From contig JAJYXM010000016.1 in the NCBI GenBank assembly GCA_021796435.1, positions 750,625 through 814,624 of the forward strand: a DNA stretch of 64,000 nt, written 5' to 3'. A model generated the notes under the pieces. It did no database searches. It saw only the letters and a program-made list of their open reading frames with translations, and was not told the DNA's origin. Positions 35,394-42,854 of this stretch are shown here, piece by piece. Positions within the stretch are counted from its first letter, which is position 1. Every line of letters begins with the position of its first letter. Position numbers and translations under genes: made by a program. This DNA comes from a bacterium. Lineage in GTDB: Bacteria > Patescibacteriota > Patescibacteriia > 2-12-FULL-60-25.

Positions 35394-35822
35394 ATGGATA
35401 GCGCGAAGACCGTGAGACTATATCGTCGCGTGGGCAAGGAGGGTTCGTCCCTGGTTGTCTCGATGCATAAGACGCTCGAGAGGATGTTGGGACAAGTCTT
35501 CCACGAGTACCATCGTTCCGGAGGACAAAGCGGCGACCTGGGGCAGGAAGTCGCCAACCTGACCCTCTACAGCGACGGCGAGAGCACCCTGCAGCTCTAT
35601 GTCGTGAGTGACGACAACACGAACGGCTTCTCCATCTGCATATCCGTCATCGGAGAGCTCAGGGGCGCCCAAGGCGAGGAGGCGATGAGCTTCCTGCGGG
35701 CTTGCGATCTGGTATCAAGCCACTCGTCCTTCAAGGAGCGCACTCCGGGCTTCCACGCCTTCGCCGATTACCTGGAGGAGCTCTACACCATCCCTCGGAA
35801 CGGACCTTTCGCCGTCAGGTGA
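35394..35822 (+). CDS. Hypothetical protein, paralog of the 31.9 kb gene
   Basis: The 142-residue protein begins MDSAKTVRLYRRVGKEGSSLVVSM and shares with the 31896 gene the blocks LxRxVGxxGxxL, LGQVxxE, DGESTLQLYVVSDD, GELRG and the identical C-terminus YTIPRNGPFAVR. The last 40 or so bases are also nearly identical in DNA. Soluble, no family recognised. The two copies flank the GTG-start gene and the ABC permease/ATPase operon, which may hint at a shared role. It has its own promoter and hairpin. Confidence 0.7.
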   Translation: MDSAKTVRLYRRVGKEGSSLVVSMHKTLERMLGQVFHEYHRSGGQSGDLGQEVANLTLYSDGESTLQLYVVSDDNTNGFSICISVIGELRGAQGEEAMSFLRACDLVSSHSSFKERTPGFHAFADYLEELYTIPRNGPFAVR

Positions 35823-35837
35823 ATCAAGTCCGTCCTC

Positions 35838-35862
35838 AAACCGTCCGACGCAATCGGACGGT
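35838..35862 (+). terminator. 3' hairpin of the second paralog
   Basis: AACCGTCCGA / TCGGACGGTT with a 5-base loop. The T tract is weak. Confidence 0.6.
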
Positions 35863-35905
35863 TAAACGTTTATAGAAAACATCTAAACCTTGAACGTCGT
35901 GTGCT

Positions 35906-35934
35906 TTGTCCTTTCGTTTATTTTGTTCTAAACT
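35906..35934 (+). promoter_or_regulatory. Promoter of the DUF4180 gene (leaderless)
   Basis: TTGTCC (35906-35911), 17-base spacer, TAAACT (35929-35934). The predicted start is about 35941, directly at the ATG at 35942. Confidence 0.55.
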
Positions 35935-35941
35935 TATTTTC

Positions 35942-36325
35942 ATGCAAATAAACCAAGTGATTTTTCACGGCGAGAATGAAGACAAGATCGCCGAAGTCAT
36001 GACCGACGGCGTCATCATCAGCAAAGTCCAGGACGGGCTGGATCTGATGGTCCATCCTGCATTACAAGGATCCGGGAACATGATCCTGCATCAAGACAAC
36101 ATCTCACCAGATTTTTTCGAGCTTCGTTCTGGTTTGGCGGGTGACATCCTGCAGAAATTCGTCAACTACGGCGTACATCTTGCCGTCGTGGGTGATTTCA
36201 AGGATATCGCCAGCAAGAGCCTCAATGATTTCATTACCGAGTGCAATAGGGGAACAAGCTTCTTTTTCGTCGCTGACGTAGATACTGCCGTCGAAAAGCT
36301 TGCGGGAGGAATTCAGGCGGAATAG
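35942..36325 (+). CDS. DUF4180 domain protein
   Basis: The start is set at 35942 (MQINQVIFHGENEDKIAEVM). The 127 residues match the DUF4180 pattern well: VQDGLDLMVHPALQGSGNMILHQDNISPDFFELRSGLAGDILQKFVNYGVHLAVVGDF, then SKSLNDFITECNRGTSFFFV and a C-terminal AVEKL. Function is unknown. Family members are small soluble proteins found sporadically across bacteria. The gene belongs to the moderate-GC, leaderless class. Confidence 0.88.
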   Translation: MQINQVIFHGENEDKIAEVMTDGVIISKVQDGLDLMVHPALQGSGNMILHQDNISPDFFELRSGLAGDILQKFVNYGVHLAVVGDFKDIASKSLNDFITECNRGTSFFFVADVDTAVEKLAGGIQAE

Positions 36326-36341
36326 ATCCCTCCAAATCAGA

Positions 36342-36403
36342 AACCCGCGACGAGACGAGCCGTGGAGTATCCCTGTGGGATATCACGGTGTCTGTCGCGG
36401 GTT
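36342..36403 (-). terminator. Long hairpin after the 36.4-37.2 kb gene
   Basis: AACCCGCGAC / GTCGCGGGTT at the base, with AGAC/GTCT, GCCGTG/CACGGT and a TATCC/GGATA tip, spanning 62 bases almost end to end. It lies 19 bases past the minus-strand stop and 17 past the convergent DUF4180 stop, so it can serve both. The T tract is short. Confidence 0.65.
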
Positions 36404-36421
36404 GAGCGTGAAGCTGGCACG

Positions 36422-37240
36422 CTACCAGTTCTTCTTCTCGAGCATGGTGCCGAGCATCTTATGCAGATCGCCGATCCGCGCGTAGCCCTTCTTGAAGGCC
36501 GATCGGATCCCGTGGCGATAGCCCTCGACGCACGTGTCGCCGAGCCCGAAAGCGAGGGCGGCCACAGGCGTGAGCGGAATGACGAGTACGGCGCCCACGG
36601 AAACGAGCGCGCTGATGGCGATGCAGAGCGTGAGCATCATCAGCGAGTCCGGCCAGCTCCACAGGGATTGGTACAGCCGGTACACGGTCTGCGGCCAGTG
36701 CAGCAGGACGACGCCGGTCAGGCCGATCGACTCGAAAGGCGCGACCACGACCGCCGAGATGATGCCGCGCAGCCCGTCGATGATGGGGACGTCGAACGGC
36801 TCCTCGCCCTCCTCGAGCGGCTTGTACCACTTCTCTTCGAGCCATCCGAAGAAGCCCTCGTCGACCATCTCGTTGAACTTTCGGACGAGCTCGATCGACT
36901 TGACGATGCCGTTCTTGAGGCCCCTGGGTCCCTTCGCATCGTTGTAGTCGACGCCCTTGTAGAAGCCGTAGCCCATCCCCACCAAGGTGGAGGAGATGAG
37001 TGCCGTCGGCGGCGTGGCGACGATGCCGATAGGCAACACGAGGGCGACGGTCGTCTTGATCACCGGTCCGACCTGCGCGGTCTTCACGAGAGCCCTATAG
37101 GTCCTCCAGATCGCTTCGGGCAGGCGAACGAGCGTCACGCCCGTGTTGCCGACGCCGACGATCACCGCACCCGCAGGAGCGGCGGTGAGGAGTGAGAACA
37201 TGATCTTGGCTGCTGCACCCAGTTCGGAGTCTTTTTGCAT
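36422..37240 (-). CDS. Hypothetical membrane protein, 272 residues
   Basis: The start is set at ATG 37240 (MQKDSELGAAAKIMF). A GTG at 37297 is a possible earlier start and neither has an ideal binding site. About five hydrophobic stretches are seen (GAVIVGVGNTGVTLV, TTVALVLPIGIVATPPTALI, MMLTLCIAISALVSVGAVLVIPL and others), with an amphipathic middle (IELVRKFNEMVDEGFFGWLEEKWYKPLEEGEEP). The two halves look alike: each has a membrane part followed by GFYKGVDYND or GYRHGIRSAF, suggesting an internal repeat. No family is recognised. Confidence 0.65.
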   Translation of the reverse strand: MQKDSELGAAAKIMFSLLTAAPAGAVIVGVGNTGVTLVRLPEAIWRTYRALVKTAQVGPVIKTTVALVLPIGIVATPPTALISSTLVGMGYGFYKGVDYNDAKGPRGLKNGIVKSIELVRKFNEMVDEGFFGWLEEKWYKPLEEGEEPFDVPIIDGLRGIISAVVVAPFESIGLTGVVLLHWPQTVYRLYQSLWSWPDSLMMLTLCIAISALVSVGAVLVIPLTPVAALAFGLGDTCVEGYRHGIRSAFKKGYARIGDLHKMLGTMLEKKNW

Positions 37241-37377
37241 TTCGAATGAACCAGCCCTTCCCCGTGTGAACGCCAATGCGACGTTTTGCTTGAGCACGGA
37301 CCCTTGGCCTTATAAAAGGCCAAAAACTGTGTTCAATGACCTGAGAAGAATCATCAGAGGGTAAAAGATGATATCGT

Positions 37378-37406
37378 GAATTACCATGATTAAGCCTTTT
37401 TGTCAA
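37378..37406 (-). promoter_or_regulatory. Promoter of the 36.4-37.2 kb gene
   Basis: Minus strand: TTGACA (37406-37401), 17-base spacer, TAATTC (37383-37378). It gives a leader of about 130 bases that contains a TTGGCC/GGCCAA hairpin (plus-strand bases about 37302-37321). Confidence 0.6.
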
Positions 37407-37522
37407 CAGATGCGTGGCTTTTTTAGCTAACAACAATCATAGATATCGCCGTTTTCCGGGATATCGGAATGAAGAAGGACAAGATCAACCGGCTTGTGTG
37501 GATGGACACAAACCCCAAACCC

Positions 37523-37551
37523 TTGCTTTTTTCCTTGATATAGGCTATGCT
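37523..37551 (+). promoter_or_regulatory. Promoter of the CxxC protein gene
   Basis: TTGCTT (37523-37528), 17-base spacer, TATGCT (37546-37551), about 36 bases before the ATG. Confidence 0.55.
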
Positions 37552-37586
37552 CAGTTATCTCAACTAAGGGATACAAGAACAAACAC

Positions 37587-38120
37587 ATGTTTAAACCACG
37601 TAGAGGTAATAATTCAGGCGGCTGGAAGGGCGGAAACAAGTTCGGCAACTCCAATTCCTGGGATCGCGGCAATGACCGCAATTTTTCAGATAGTCCGAAA
37701 TTCAAGGCTATCTGCGCCGAGTGTGACAGCCCTTGCGAAGTTCCGTTCAAACCGAACGGTAGCCGGCCTGTGCTCTGCAGCTGGTGCTTCAAGAAAGGCG
37801 GCGGAGGCGGAAACGACGAACCACGCGAATCCAGAGGTATGGATCGACGCGGTGGTCGTGGCGAGATGGAATCCCGCAGACCGGCTTTCGGTGGCGGAGA
37901 ATCGTCCGACGGCAAGATCAACAAGCAGTTCATCGAGCTCTTGATCCAAACGAATGCCAAATTAGACGCCATTTTGAAGGCATTGACCTCAAATGTCGTA
38001 AAGCAGGAAATCACTGCTGACGAGCATGCGCTCGACATCGTCGAAGCTCCTAAGAAAGAAAAGACGGAGAAGACGAAAGAGAAGGTTAAGGCCAAAAAGG
38101 TCACCAAAAAGAAGGCTTAA
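37587..38120 (+). CDS. CxxC zinc-ribbon protein with basic tail
   Basis: The N-terminus is Gly/Asn/Arg-rich (MFKPRRGNNSGGWKGGNKFG). A zinc ribbon follows: FKAICAECDSPCEVPFKPNG, then RPVLCSWCF, with CxxC pairs about 23 apart. A Gly-rich linker, a helix (DGKINKQFIELLIQTNAKLDAILKAL) and a Lys-rich tail (EKTKEKVKAKKVTKKKA) complete the 177 residues. Similar CxxC proteins are common in Patescibacteria and the composition suggests RNA or DNA binding. It has its own promoter and a very strong terminator, consistent with high expression. Confidence 0.8.
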   Translation: MFKPRRGNNSGGWKGGNKFGNSNSWDRGNDRNFSDSPKFKAICAECDSPCEVPFKPNGSRPVLCSWCFKKGGGGGNDEPRESRGMDRRGGRGEMESRRPAFGGGESSDGKINKQFIELLIQTNAKLDAILKALTSNVVKQEITADEHALDIVEAPKKEKTEKTKEKVKAKKVTKKKA

Positions 38121-38144
38121 ACGCCGCAAGAAATACTGAAAAAC

Positions 38145-38177
38145 AACCACCTGCTTATCTGCAGGTGGTTGTTTTTT
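38145..38177 (+). terminator. Strong intrinsic terminator
   Basis: A perfect 10-bp stem, AACCACCTGC / GCAGGTGGTT, with a TTATCT loop, then GTTTTTT. Confidence 0.93.
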
Positions 38178-38191
38178 GTGCCGGTCATTCC

Positions 38192-38220
38192 TTGACAAAA
38201 CGCTCAAATTCGGCTAAGGT
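38192..38220 (+). promoter_or_regulatory. Promoter of the glycosidase gene
   Basis: Consensus TTGACA (38192-38197), 17-base spacer, TAAGGT (38215-38220). Confidence 0.7.
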
Positions 38221-38268
38221 CATCAATCCGTTACCTATAGACGCAGCTAACCAGAAACGGAACGTTCC

Positions 38269-39393
38269 ATGACAACTTCGGCCAAGATCGAACGCAAGCT
38301 TCGTGCCGCCTGCAACCTCATCACGAGCTGCATCAGCCCTCACGGAATGGGCATCTGGGCGTCGCGCGGTCGCTACGCCAACCAGCTTTGGACGAGGGAT
38401 TTCGTCCTTGCCGCCGCTCCTGCCTTGGAGTTGATGGGCAGGATGGACGTGGTCTACGCGCACCTCAACGAGCTCTTGAAGCGCCAGGATAAGGTCAGCG
38501 GCAAGGTTCCGATCCTCTTCCTGGACAGCGAGAAGGACTTCCTCAAGGCGAAGATCGACCGGAGCGTGAAGGAAGGGAAGTGGTCTTTCATGCTCAAGAG
38601 GTACTTCGAGGATGGCGGGGTCGAAAACCTCTCCCCCTGGACCAGGGATTCGGAGATCCTCTTCGCGATTGCTCTCCTCGAATACCGCAGGAAGGCGGCG
38701 CTGACTCGGTTGCAGCGCGAGTCGACCGCCGTCCTGCAGGCTTTGCAGTACGTCGAGCGGAATCTGATGGAAGATGGGCTGGTGTTCGGGGTGGATTGGC
38801 GTGACACGAACATGTGGCTCGCCGACAAGGCGTTGCTCAGCAACAACTGTCTGCTCTTCCGGGCCTACCAGCTCGACGGACAGCACGACAAAGCCGTAGC
38901 GCTTAGGACGAGAATCTACGATAGCCTCTGGACGGGAACAAGCTTCTGCGACTATGTCGGTGTCACCACAGCAGACACCTTGGGGCAAGCACTCGGCGTG
39001 ATATACGGAGCGATCCTGCCGGAAAGCTATCCAGAAGTCCTCGTGTCATTCGCCGCGTTCCATACGGCGCGCGGCTATCTGTCGAACGACTGCCGGCCCA
39101 ACCCGGTGACGCCGGAGGAAAAGCGGCTCCTGCGCCTCAAGCGCATGAAGCAGTCGCGTGCCATCTGGCCCTTCATCCATGGGTACGCGATACTTGCGTT
39201 GCTCAAGATGGGGGAAGGGGAACTCGCCGAGACGGCCTTCCGCGAATACACCAACCTCTCCGGCTTCTGGGAGTACTACGACCCCAAGACCGGACAGGGC
39301 TACGGAGCCAAGGAGCAGCTGTGGAGCGCGGCGCTCTACATCAGGGTGGCCGCGGCTCTCGGCTACTTCGCCGATCGGTCGGAAGAAAGGTAG
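38269..39393 (+). CDS. Six-hairpin glycosidase-like protein
   Basis: A 374-residue protein with the repeating helix pairs of an (alpha/alpha)6 barrel. Segments such as GIWASRGRYANQLWTRDFVLAAAPAL, SPWTRDSEILFAIAL, FGVDWRDTNMWLADKALLSNNCLLFRAY and GYGAKEQLWSAALYI resemble neutral invertase (GH100), GH63 and amylo-1,6-glucosidase type enzymes. Asp residues in WTRD and DWRD are candidate catalytic groups. No signal peptide, so it probably acts on an internal sugar or glycogen-like polymer. The family assignment within the fold is uncertain. A small gene follows 5 bases downstream. Confidence 0.75.
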   Translation: MTTSAKIERKLRAACNLITSCISPHGMGIWASRGRYANQLWTRDFVLAAAPALELMGRMDVVYAHLNELLKRQDKVSGKVPILFLDSEKDFLKAKIDRSVKEGKWSFMLKRYFEDGGVENLSPWTRDSEILFAIALLEYRRKAALTRLQRESTAVLQALQYVERNLMEDGLVFGVDWRDTNMWLADKALLSNNCLLFRAYQLDGQHDKAVALRTRIYDSLWTGTSFCDYVGVTTADTLGQALGVIYGAILPESYPEVLVSFAAFHTARGYLSNDCRPNPVTPEEKRLLRLKRMKQSRAIWPFIHGYAILALLKMGEGELAETAFREYTNLSGFWEYYDPKTGQGYGAKEQLWSAALYIRVAAALGYFADRSEER

Positions 39394-39398
39394 AGGCC

Positions 39399-39707
39399 AT
39401 GAGCTTGCAACAACTGCGTGAAAAGCGTAATGCACTCGTTCAGGCCGGCGAGGAATCGACCCTCGAAGCCCGAGTGCTCGGTACTTTTCTGGGTCATCCC
39501 CAGATGGTCGGATCGCCCTCTGAGGGATGCAGTCGCCCGCTGGACATGAACCAGGAGTATGATCGGGCCATGTTCCTTCATTCGGTCCTTGAGAAGTTCG
39601 AACATCTCGTGGCTACACTCGGCTTCCAAGAGAGAGAACGAGCCGCGGAGTTCTTCATCAGGTACCGATTGCTCATCTTCAGAAAAGACCCTCCCAAGCC
39701 CGGTTGA
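39399..39707 (+). CDS. Hypothetical protein, 102 residues
   Basis: The start is set at 39399 (MSLQQLREKRNALVQAGEESTLEARV), with GTAGAGG just upstream. It is soluble and helical (LHSVLEKFEHLVATLGFQERERAAEFFIRYRLLIFRK). No family is recognised. It lies 5 bases after the glycosidase gene, probably co-transcribed, and is closed by a perfect hairpin. Confidence 0.65.
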   Translation: MSLQQLREKRNALVQAGEESTLEARVLGTFLGHPQMVGSPSEGCSRPLDMNQEYDRAMFLHSVLEKFEHLVATLGFQERERAAEFFIRYRLLIFRKDPPKPG

Positions 39708-39715
39708 CGATTCAA

Positions 39716-39746
39716 GCGAAAGCTCGACTCGTCGCCGGGCTTTCGC
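39716..39746 (+). terminator. 3' hairpin of the glycosidase operon
   Basis: GCGAAAGC (39716-39723) / GCTTTCGC (39739-39746). No T tract. Confidence 0.6.
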
Positions 39747-39850
39747 ATTGGCCTAGAAGGTTGGCTGGTGCCTATCTAGTCGAAACCCAGCAGTTCCTGT
39801 TAAGATATGCCTAATGCGGCGAGCTAAGCCCGCAAGAAACATACATTTTT

Positions 39851-40147
39851 ATGCAACCAACGGAACTTAAGGAAAAACTCCAGAAAGGCGAAGACATCAA
39901 GGTCCTCGATGTACGTGAAGCCGATGAATTCGAGGCTGGCGGGGGAAGCCCGATTCCGGGCGCGGAGAACGTCCCCATGGGGAAAGTCTTCGTCAAAGCC
40001 ATGAAAGGCGAGCTGCCGAAAGACAAGAAAATCGTGACCGTATGCAAAACCGGTTCACGTTGTGAGATAGTGGCGCGTGAGCTCAAGCAGAAAGGCTACG
40101 ACATCGAACATCTGGAAGGTGGGTTGGATGCGTGGCACGCAGCCTAG
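39851..40147 (+). CDS. Single-domain rhodanese
   Basis: A 98-residue rhodanese homology domain. Seen: KVLDVREADEFEAGGGSPIPGAENVPMGK, the active-site loop with Cys65 (VCKTGSR), and YDIEHLEGGLDAW at the end. It would carry sulfur as a persulfide, for thiosulfate or protein-bound sulfur transfer. No partner gene is nearby. It belongs to the moderate-GC class. Confidence 0.92.
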   Translation: MQPTELKEKLQKGEDIKVLDVREADEFEAGGGSPIPGAENVPMGKVFVKAMKGELPKDKKIVTVCKTGSRCEIVARELKQKGYDIEHLEGGLDAWHAA

Positions 40148-40215
40148 GGCTAGATTTTCTGACTAATTCGTGGTAATGCAGCAGTAGCTCGTTACCATTT
40201 GAAAGGACGGCAACA

Positions 40216-41322
40216 ATGTCGACAGTCCATCTTTACGGCGTACCCAAAGACACCTCCGACACAGAGATCGTCCACCGATCCAAGCAGCTTGTGGTAAAGG
40301 CGTTCGGCCTCGATGACCTGGTCAAGCCTGGCAAGACCGTAGCGCTGATCAAGGTCCCGCTGAACGGAAAGGACAAGTTCCCGGCCGTGGGCGACTGGCG
40401 CATGATCAAGGCACTGGGTAACGCCATCGAGGAACGTGGCGGCAAGGTGATCGTCGGCGACCAGAGCGGCATCGAGTACGAGAAGTACGGAACGGCAGAG
40501 ACCAGCTACACCGAGTACTGCTACGCGCATTCCGGCATGGCGAGCTGCGGCTATCCGATCCGAGCGTTCGAGAAGGAGGGCTACCATCTCTGCACTGACC
40601 CCAAGGCCGAGCACTGGCCGAACGGCTTCCACATCACGAATGTGGTGAACGAAGTGACCGACATCTTCGTACTTGCGCGCGTGGCAGCCCACGGCATGTT
40701 CGGCATGACAGGATGTGCCAAGGGCTTCGGCGTCGGGATCCTCGAGATCGAGGACCGGCTCAGGTTCCATGCCAAGTCGCCCATGGACTGGTACATCAAG
40801 CTGGTCGAATTCGGGAAAGGACGGCATCAACCTCCGACGAGCCGCGACAGGTCGGGTTTCCAGATGGTCGCGGAGCTGACGCTACCTTGTCTGCCCTTGC
40901 TGCGCGGCTGCATGTTCTCGGGCATCAAGGTCCTCGCAGACAAGGGACCGAACGGGTATCTGATGGAACTGATGGGCATCCCACTATTCCGATCGGACGT
41001 GTACGAGCCTGAAGTCGGCCTACTCGGTGCGACCACGAGCATGCCTGCGGCAGACGCGGTGCTGGTCACTCTCTTGGGCATGTACTATGAACAAGTACCG
41101 GCATTCCAGAAGTTGCTGCAGAGACTGCTCGTCGCAGTCAACGGCAGCATCAAGGAGCCGAATGCGGTCGTCGACCCGTACAGCGATCCCGTCATCGCAC
41201 ACCAGCTCAAGCTCGGCATCGGCGAGAAGGTCTCGCGGCTGGACGTGCTGGAGCAGAGCGTACCCGATGACATCCTTTCAATCCTGAAGAAGCGCTTGAG
41301 CGTCAGGCACGGAAGCCACTGA
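40216..41322 (+). CDS. DUF362 domain protein
   Basis: A 368-residue soluble protein with a good binding site (GAAAGGACGG). The layout (VKPGKTVALIKVPLN, then MIKALGNAIEERGGKVIVGDQSGIEY, then DIFVLARVAAHGMFGMTGCAKGFGVGI) matches DUF362 proteins, a family of unknown function often associated with iron-sulfur proteins. Here no 4Fe-4S cluster motif is seen. Several single cysteines are present (YCYAHSGMASCGY, TGCAK, LRGC). It is a single-gene unit with its own terminator. Confidence 0.78.
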   Translation: MSTVHLYGVPKDTSDTEIVHRSKQLVVKAFGLDDLVKPGKTVALIKVPLNGKDKFPAVGDWRMIKALGNAIEERGGKVIVGDQSGIEYEKYGTAETSYTEYCYAHSGMASCGYPIRAFEKEGYHLCTDPKAEHWPNGFHITNVVNEVTDIFVLARVAAHGMFGMTGCAKGFGVGILEIEDRLRFHAKSPMDWYIKLVEFGKGRHQPPTSRDRSGFQMVAELTLPCLPLLRGCMFSGIKVLADKGPNGYLMELMGIPLFRSDVYEPEVGLLGATTSMPAADAVLVTLLGMYYEQVPAFQKLLQRLLVAVNGSIKEPNAVVDPYSDPVIAHQLKLGIGEKVSRLDVLEQSVPDDILSILKKRLSVRHGSH

Positions 41323-41344
41323 CCCGGCGCGTTCTCCCATACGC

Positions 41345-41370
41345 AGACCTCCCCGCAAAGGAGGTCTTCT
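41345..41370 (+). terminator. Terminator after the DUF362 gene
   Basis: AGACCTCC / GGAGGTCT stem with a 7-base loop, then TCTC. Confidence 0.7.
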
Positions 41371-41379
41371 CAATTACCA

Positions 41380-41408
41380 TTGACCAGGATGTATGCCGAT
41401 GGTATATG
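41380..41408 (+). promoter_or_regulatory. Promoter of the DUF84/YjjX gene
   Basis: TTGACC (41380-41385), 17-base spacer, TATATG (41403-41408). Confidence 0.65.
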
Positions 41409-41436
41409 TGTTAGGCACTTTTTCGGGGAGGTCGGG

Positions 41437-41946
41437 ATGAGGATAGCAGTAGGATCAACAAGCAGACACAAAAAGGTCGCAGTACAGAAGGCCTGCAGTA
41501 TGATGGGCTGGAATTCTGTCGAGATCATCCAATACGAGGCCGAGTCCGCCATCTCTCGGCAGCCCGTCGAGCTGAATTGGATCATGGCCGGTGCTCGCAA
41601 CCGGGCCCTCCTGACATCCGAAGCCGTTCCCGACACCCCTTGCGTCGGGATCGAGAACGGCATCATGCGCTCCTGGAACGTCCATCTGGACGTCGCTGTA
41701 ATCGTAGTCGTCATGCCGAATGGGGAATGGCATTTTGGTTCTTCGCCCGGTATCCAGATACCTGAACATGTGGTGAAGAAGGCGCAGGAACGCGGATTCG
41801 ACACCACGACCATGGGCGATATCTTGGCGGAGCAGAAATCATGCGACCCCGCGGATCCGCACCTTACCCTGACCGGGGGATTGCTATCCCGTTCAGACTT
41901 GCTCGCCCAAGGCATCTACGCCGTGTTCACCCAGATCAACTGGTGA
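41437..41946 (+). CDS. Inosine/xanthosine triphosphatase-like protein (DUF84/YjjX)
   Basis: The start at 41437 (MRIAVGSTSRHKKVAVQKAC) has GGGGAGG just upstream. The N-terminal VGSTSRHKKVAVQ and the central VGIENGIM are the nucleotide-binding signatures of the DUF84 family, which hydrolyses noncanonical purine nucleotides such as ITP and XTP. The 169 residues fit the family. The C-terminal DPHLTLTGGLLSRSDLLAQGI is also typical. Confidence 0.85.
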   Translation: MRIAVGSTSRHKKVAVQKACSMMGWNSVEIIQYEAESAISRQPVELNWIMAGARNRALLTSEAVPDTPCVGIENGIMRSWNVHLDVAVIVVVMPNGEWHFGSSPGIQIPEHVVKKAQERGFDTTTMGDILAEQKSCDPADPHLTLTGGLLSRSDLLAQGIYAVFTQINW

Positions 41947-42008
41947 CCGAACCATCGTTCGACCGCGCTACCATCACTTGGGGCGCGGTCTTCATTTAGG
42001 TCAAGCCC

Positions 42009-42062
42009 TTGACACTTTTGTTAGAAATATATAACATTAAGATAAAGTTAAGTATTTCTAAC
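42009..42062 (+). promoter_or_regulatory. Promoter and probable operator of the DUF2178/XRE operon
   Basis: TTGACA (42009-42014), 17-base spacer, TAACAT (42032-42037). A perfect 10-base inverted repeat, GTTAGAAATA (42020-42029) and TATTTCTAAC (42053-42062), brackets the -10 box and start site. It is a natural binding site for the XRE-type regulator encoded at the end of this operon, implying autoregulation. Confidence 0.65.
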
Positions 42063-42068
42063 ATAAAT

Positions 42069-42614
42069 ATGACACAAAGACACTTTCGTATAGCGAAAAT
42101 CATCTCCGCGATCGTCGTCGGTATCGCGGCCGGCAACGCACTAGTCACAAACAACTATCTTTTTCTCGCGGTTGCCGTCGGAGTCGTCGGCGTTGCCTTG
42201 CTCTACCTGCGCTCAACAGTAAAAGGGGTGACAGCGGATGAACGCGATTATACCGATGCAGGCATCGCTGCACGTTGGGCAATCCAGATCTATTCCTGGT
42301 TCGCCGTCTTGTTCATGTTGGTTCTTTTCAGCCAACGTGAACTCAACCCATCTTTCGAGCCGATCGCCGTCACTTTGGCCTATTCGACCTGTATCTTGAT
42401 GTTGATGTATGCCATGTTCTTCCGTTATCACCAACGCATGAAGTTCATGGCCAAGAACAGGATCTATCTGGCGATCCTCTCGCTCGCAGTCTTGATCTTG
42501 CTGTTGTTCGGCTTGAGGATATTGAGCGGCGAAGACGGCTGGATGTGCCAAAACGGCAAATGGGTAGAGCATGGACATCCGAATTTCCCGGCGCCACAGA
42601 CTGAGTGCAAATAA
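42069..42614 (+). CDS. DUF2178-like membrane protein
   Basis: The start is set at 42069 ([22 protein letters not shown]). Earlier in-frame codons lie in the promoter. Four membrane helices are seen, with a conserved [29 protein letters not shown] segment after the second, as in DUF2178 proteins. Family members are typically encoded next to a small XRE regulator, as here, and their function is unknown. A cysteine and [13 protein letters not shown] lie in the outer C-terminal tail. Confidence 0.8.
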   Translation: MTQRHFRIAKIISAIVVGIAAGNALVTNNYLFLAVAVGVVGVALLYLRSTVKGVTADERDYTDAGIAARWAIQIYSWFAVLFMLVLFSQRELNPSFEPIAVTLAYSTCILMLMYAMFFRYHQRMKFMAKNRIYLAILSLAVLILLLFGLRILSGEDGWMCQNGKWVEHGHPNFPAPQTECK

Positions 42615-42618
42615 ACAC

Positions 42619-42807
42619 ATGAAGAACAGGATCAAGGAAATGCGTACTGCCCTTGGGCTGACGCAGGAAGAATTGGCGGAACAGGTCGGTGCGAGACGTG
42701 AGACCGTCGTCTTCCTGGAGCAAGGTAAGTACAACCCTTCTCTGCAGCTCGCTTTCAATGTAGCGAAGGCATTGAAGACGACGGTAGATAAGCTTTTCAG
42801 CGAGTAA
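42619..42807 (+). CDS. XRE-family transcriptional regulator, 62 residues
   Basis: A minimal helix-turn-helix protein: [60 protein letters not shown]. It starts 4 bases after the DUF2178 gene and probably binds the 10-base inverted repeat at its own promoter. It belongs to the small YozG-type subgroup that travels with DUF2178 membrane proteins. Confidence 0.93.
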   Translation: MKNRIKEMRTALGLTQEELAEQVGARRETVVFLEQGKYNPSLQLAFNVAKALKTTVDKLFSE

Positions 42808-42815
42808 AAATGGAG

Positions 42816-42840
42816 AACCCCGGCCTGACGGTCGGGGTTT
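42816..42840. terminator. Bidirectional terminator
   Basis: AACCCCGGCC / GGTCGGGGTT stem. It lies between the convergent XRE and Cys-rich lipoprotein genes and can serve both. Confidence 0.75.
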
Positions 42841-42854
42841 CGGATGAGTTGGGG

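Noticed and set aside
36362-37195. 277-residue plus-strand frame opposite the membrane protein
   Set aside because: Rich in Arg/Asp/Glu/His typical of antisense of hydrophobic GC-rich genes. The minus frame has membrane helices and a promoter.
37427-38107. 226-residue minus-strand frame opposite the CxxC protein gene
   Set aside because: Low-complexity Phe/Ser/Pro run complementary to Lys/Gly codons. No start signals.
38185-38988. 267-residue minus-strand frame opposite the glycosidase
   Set aside because: The plus strand has promoter, fold motifs and terminator. The minus frame runs through the promoter.
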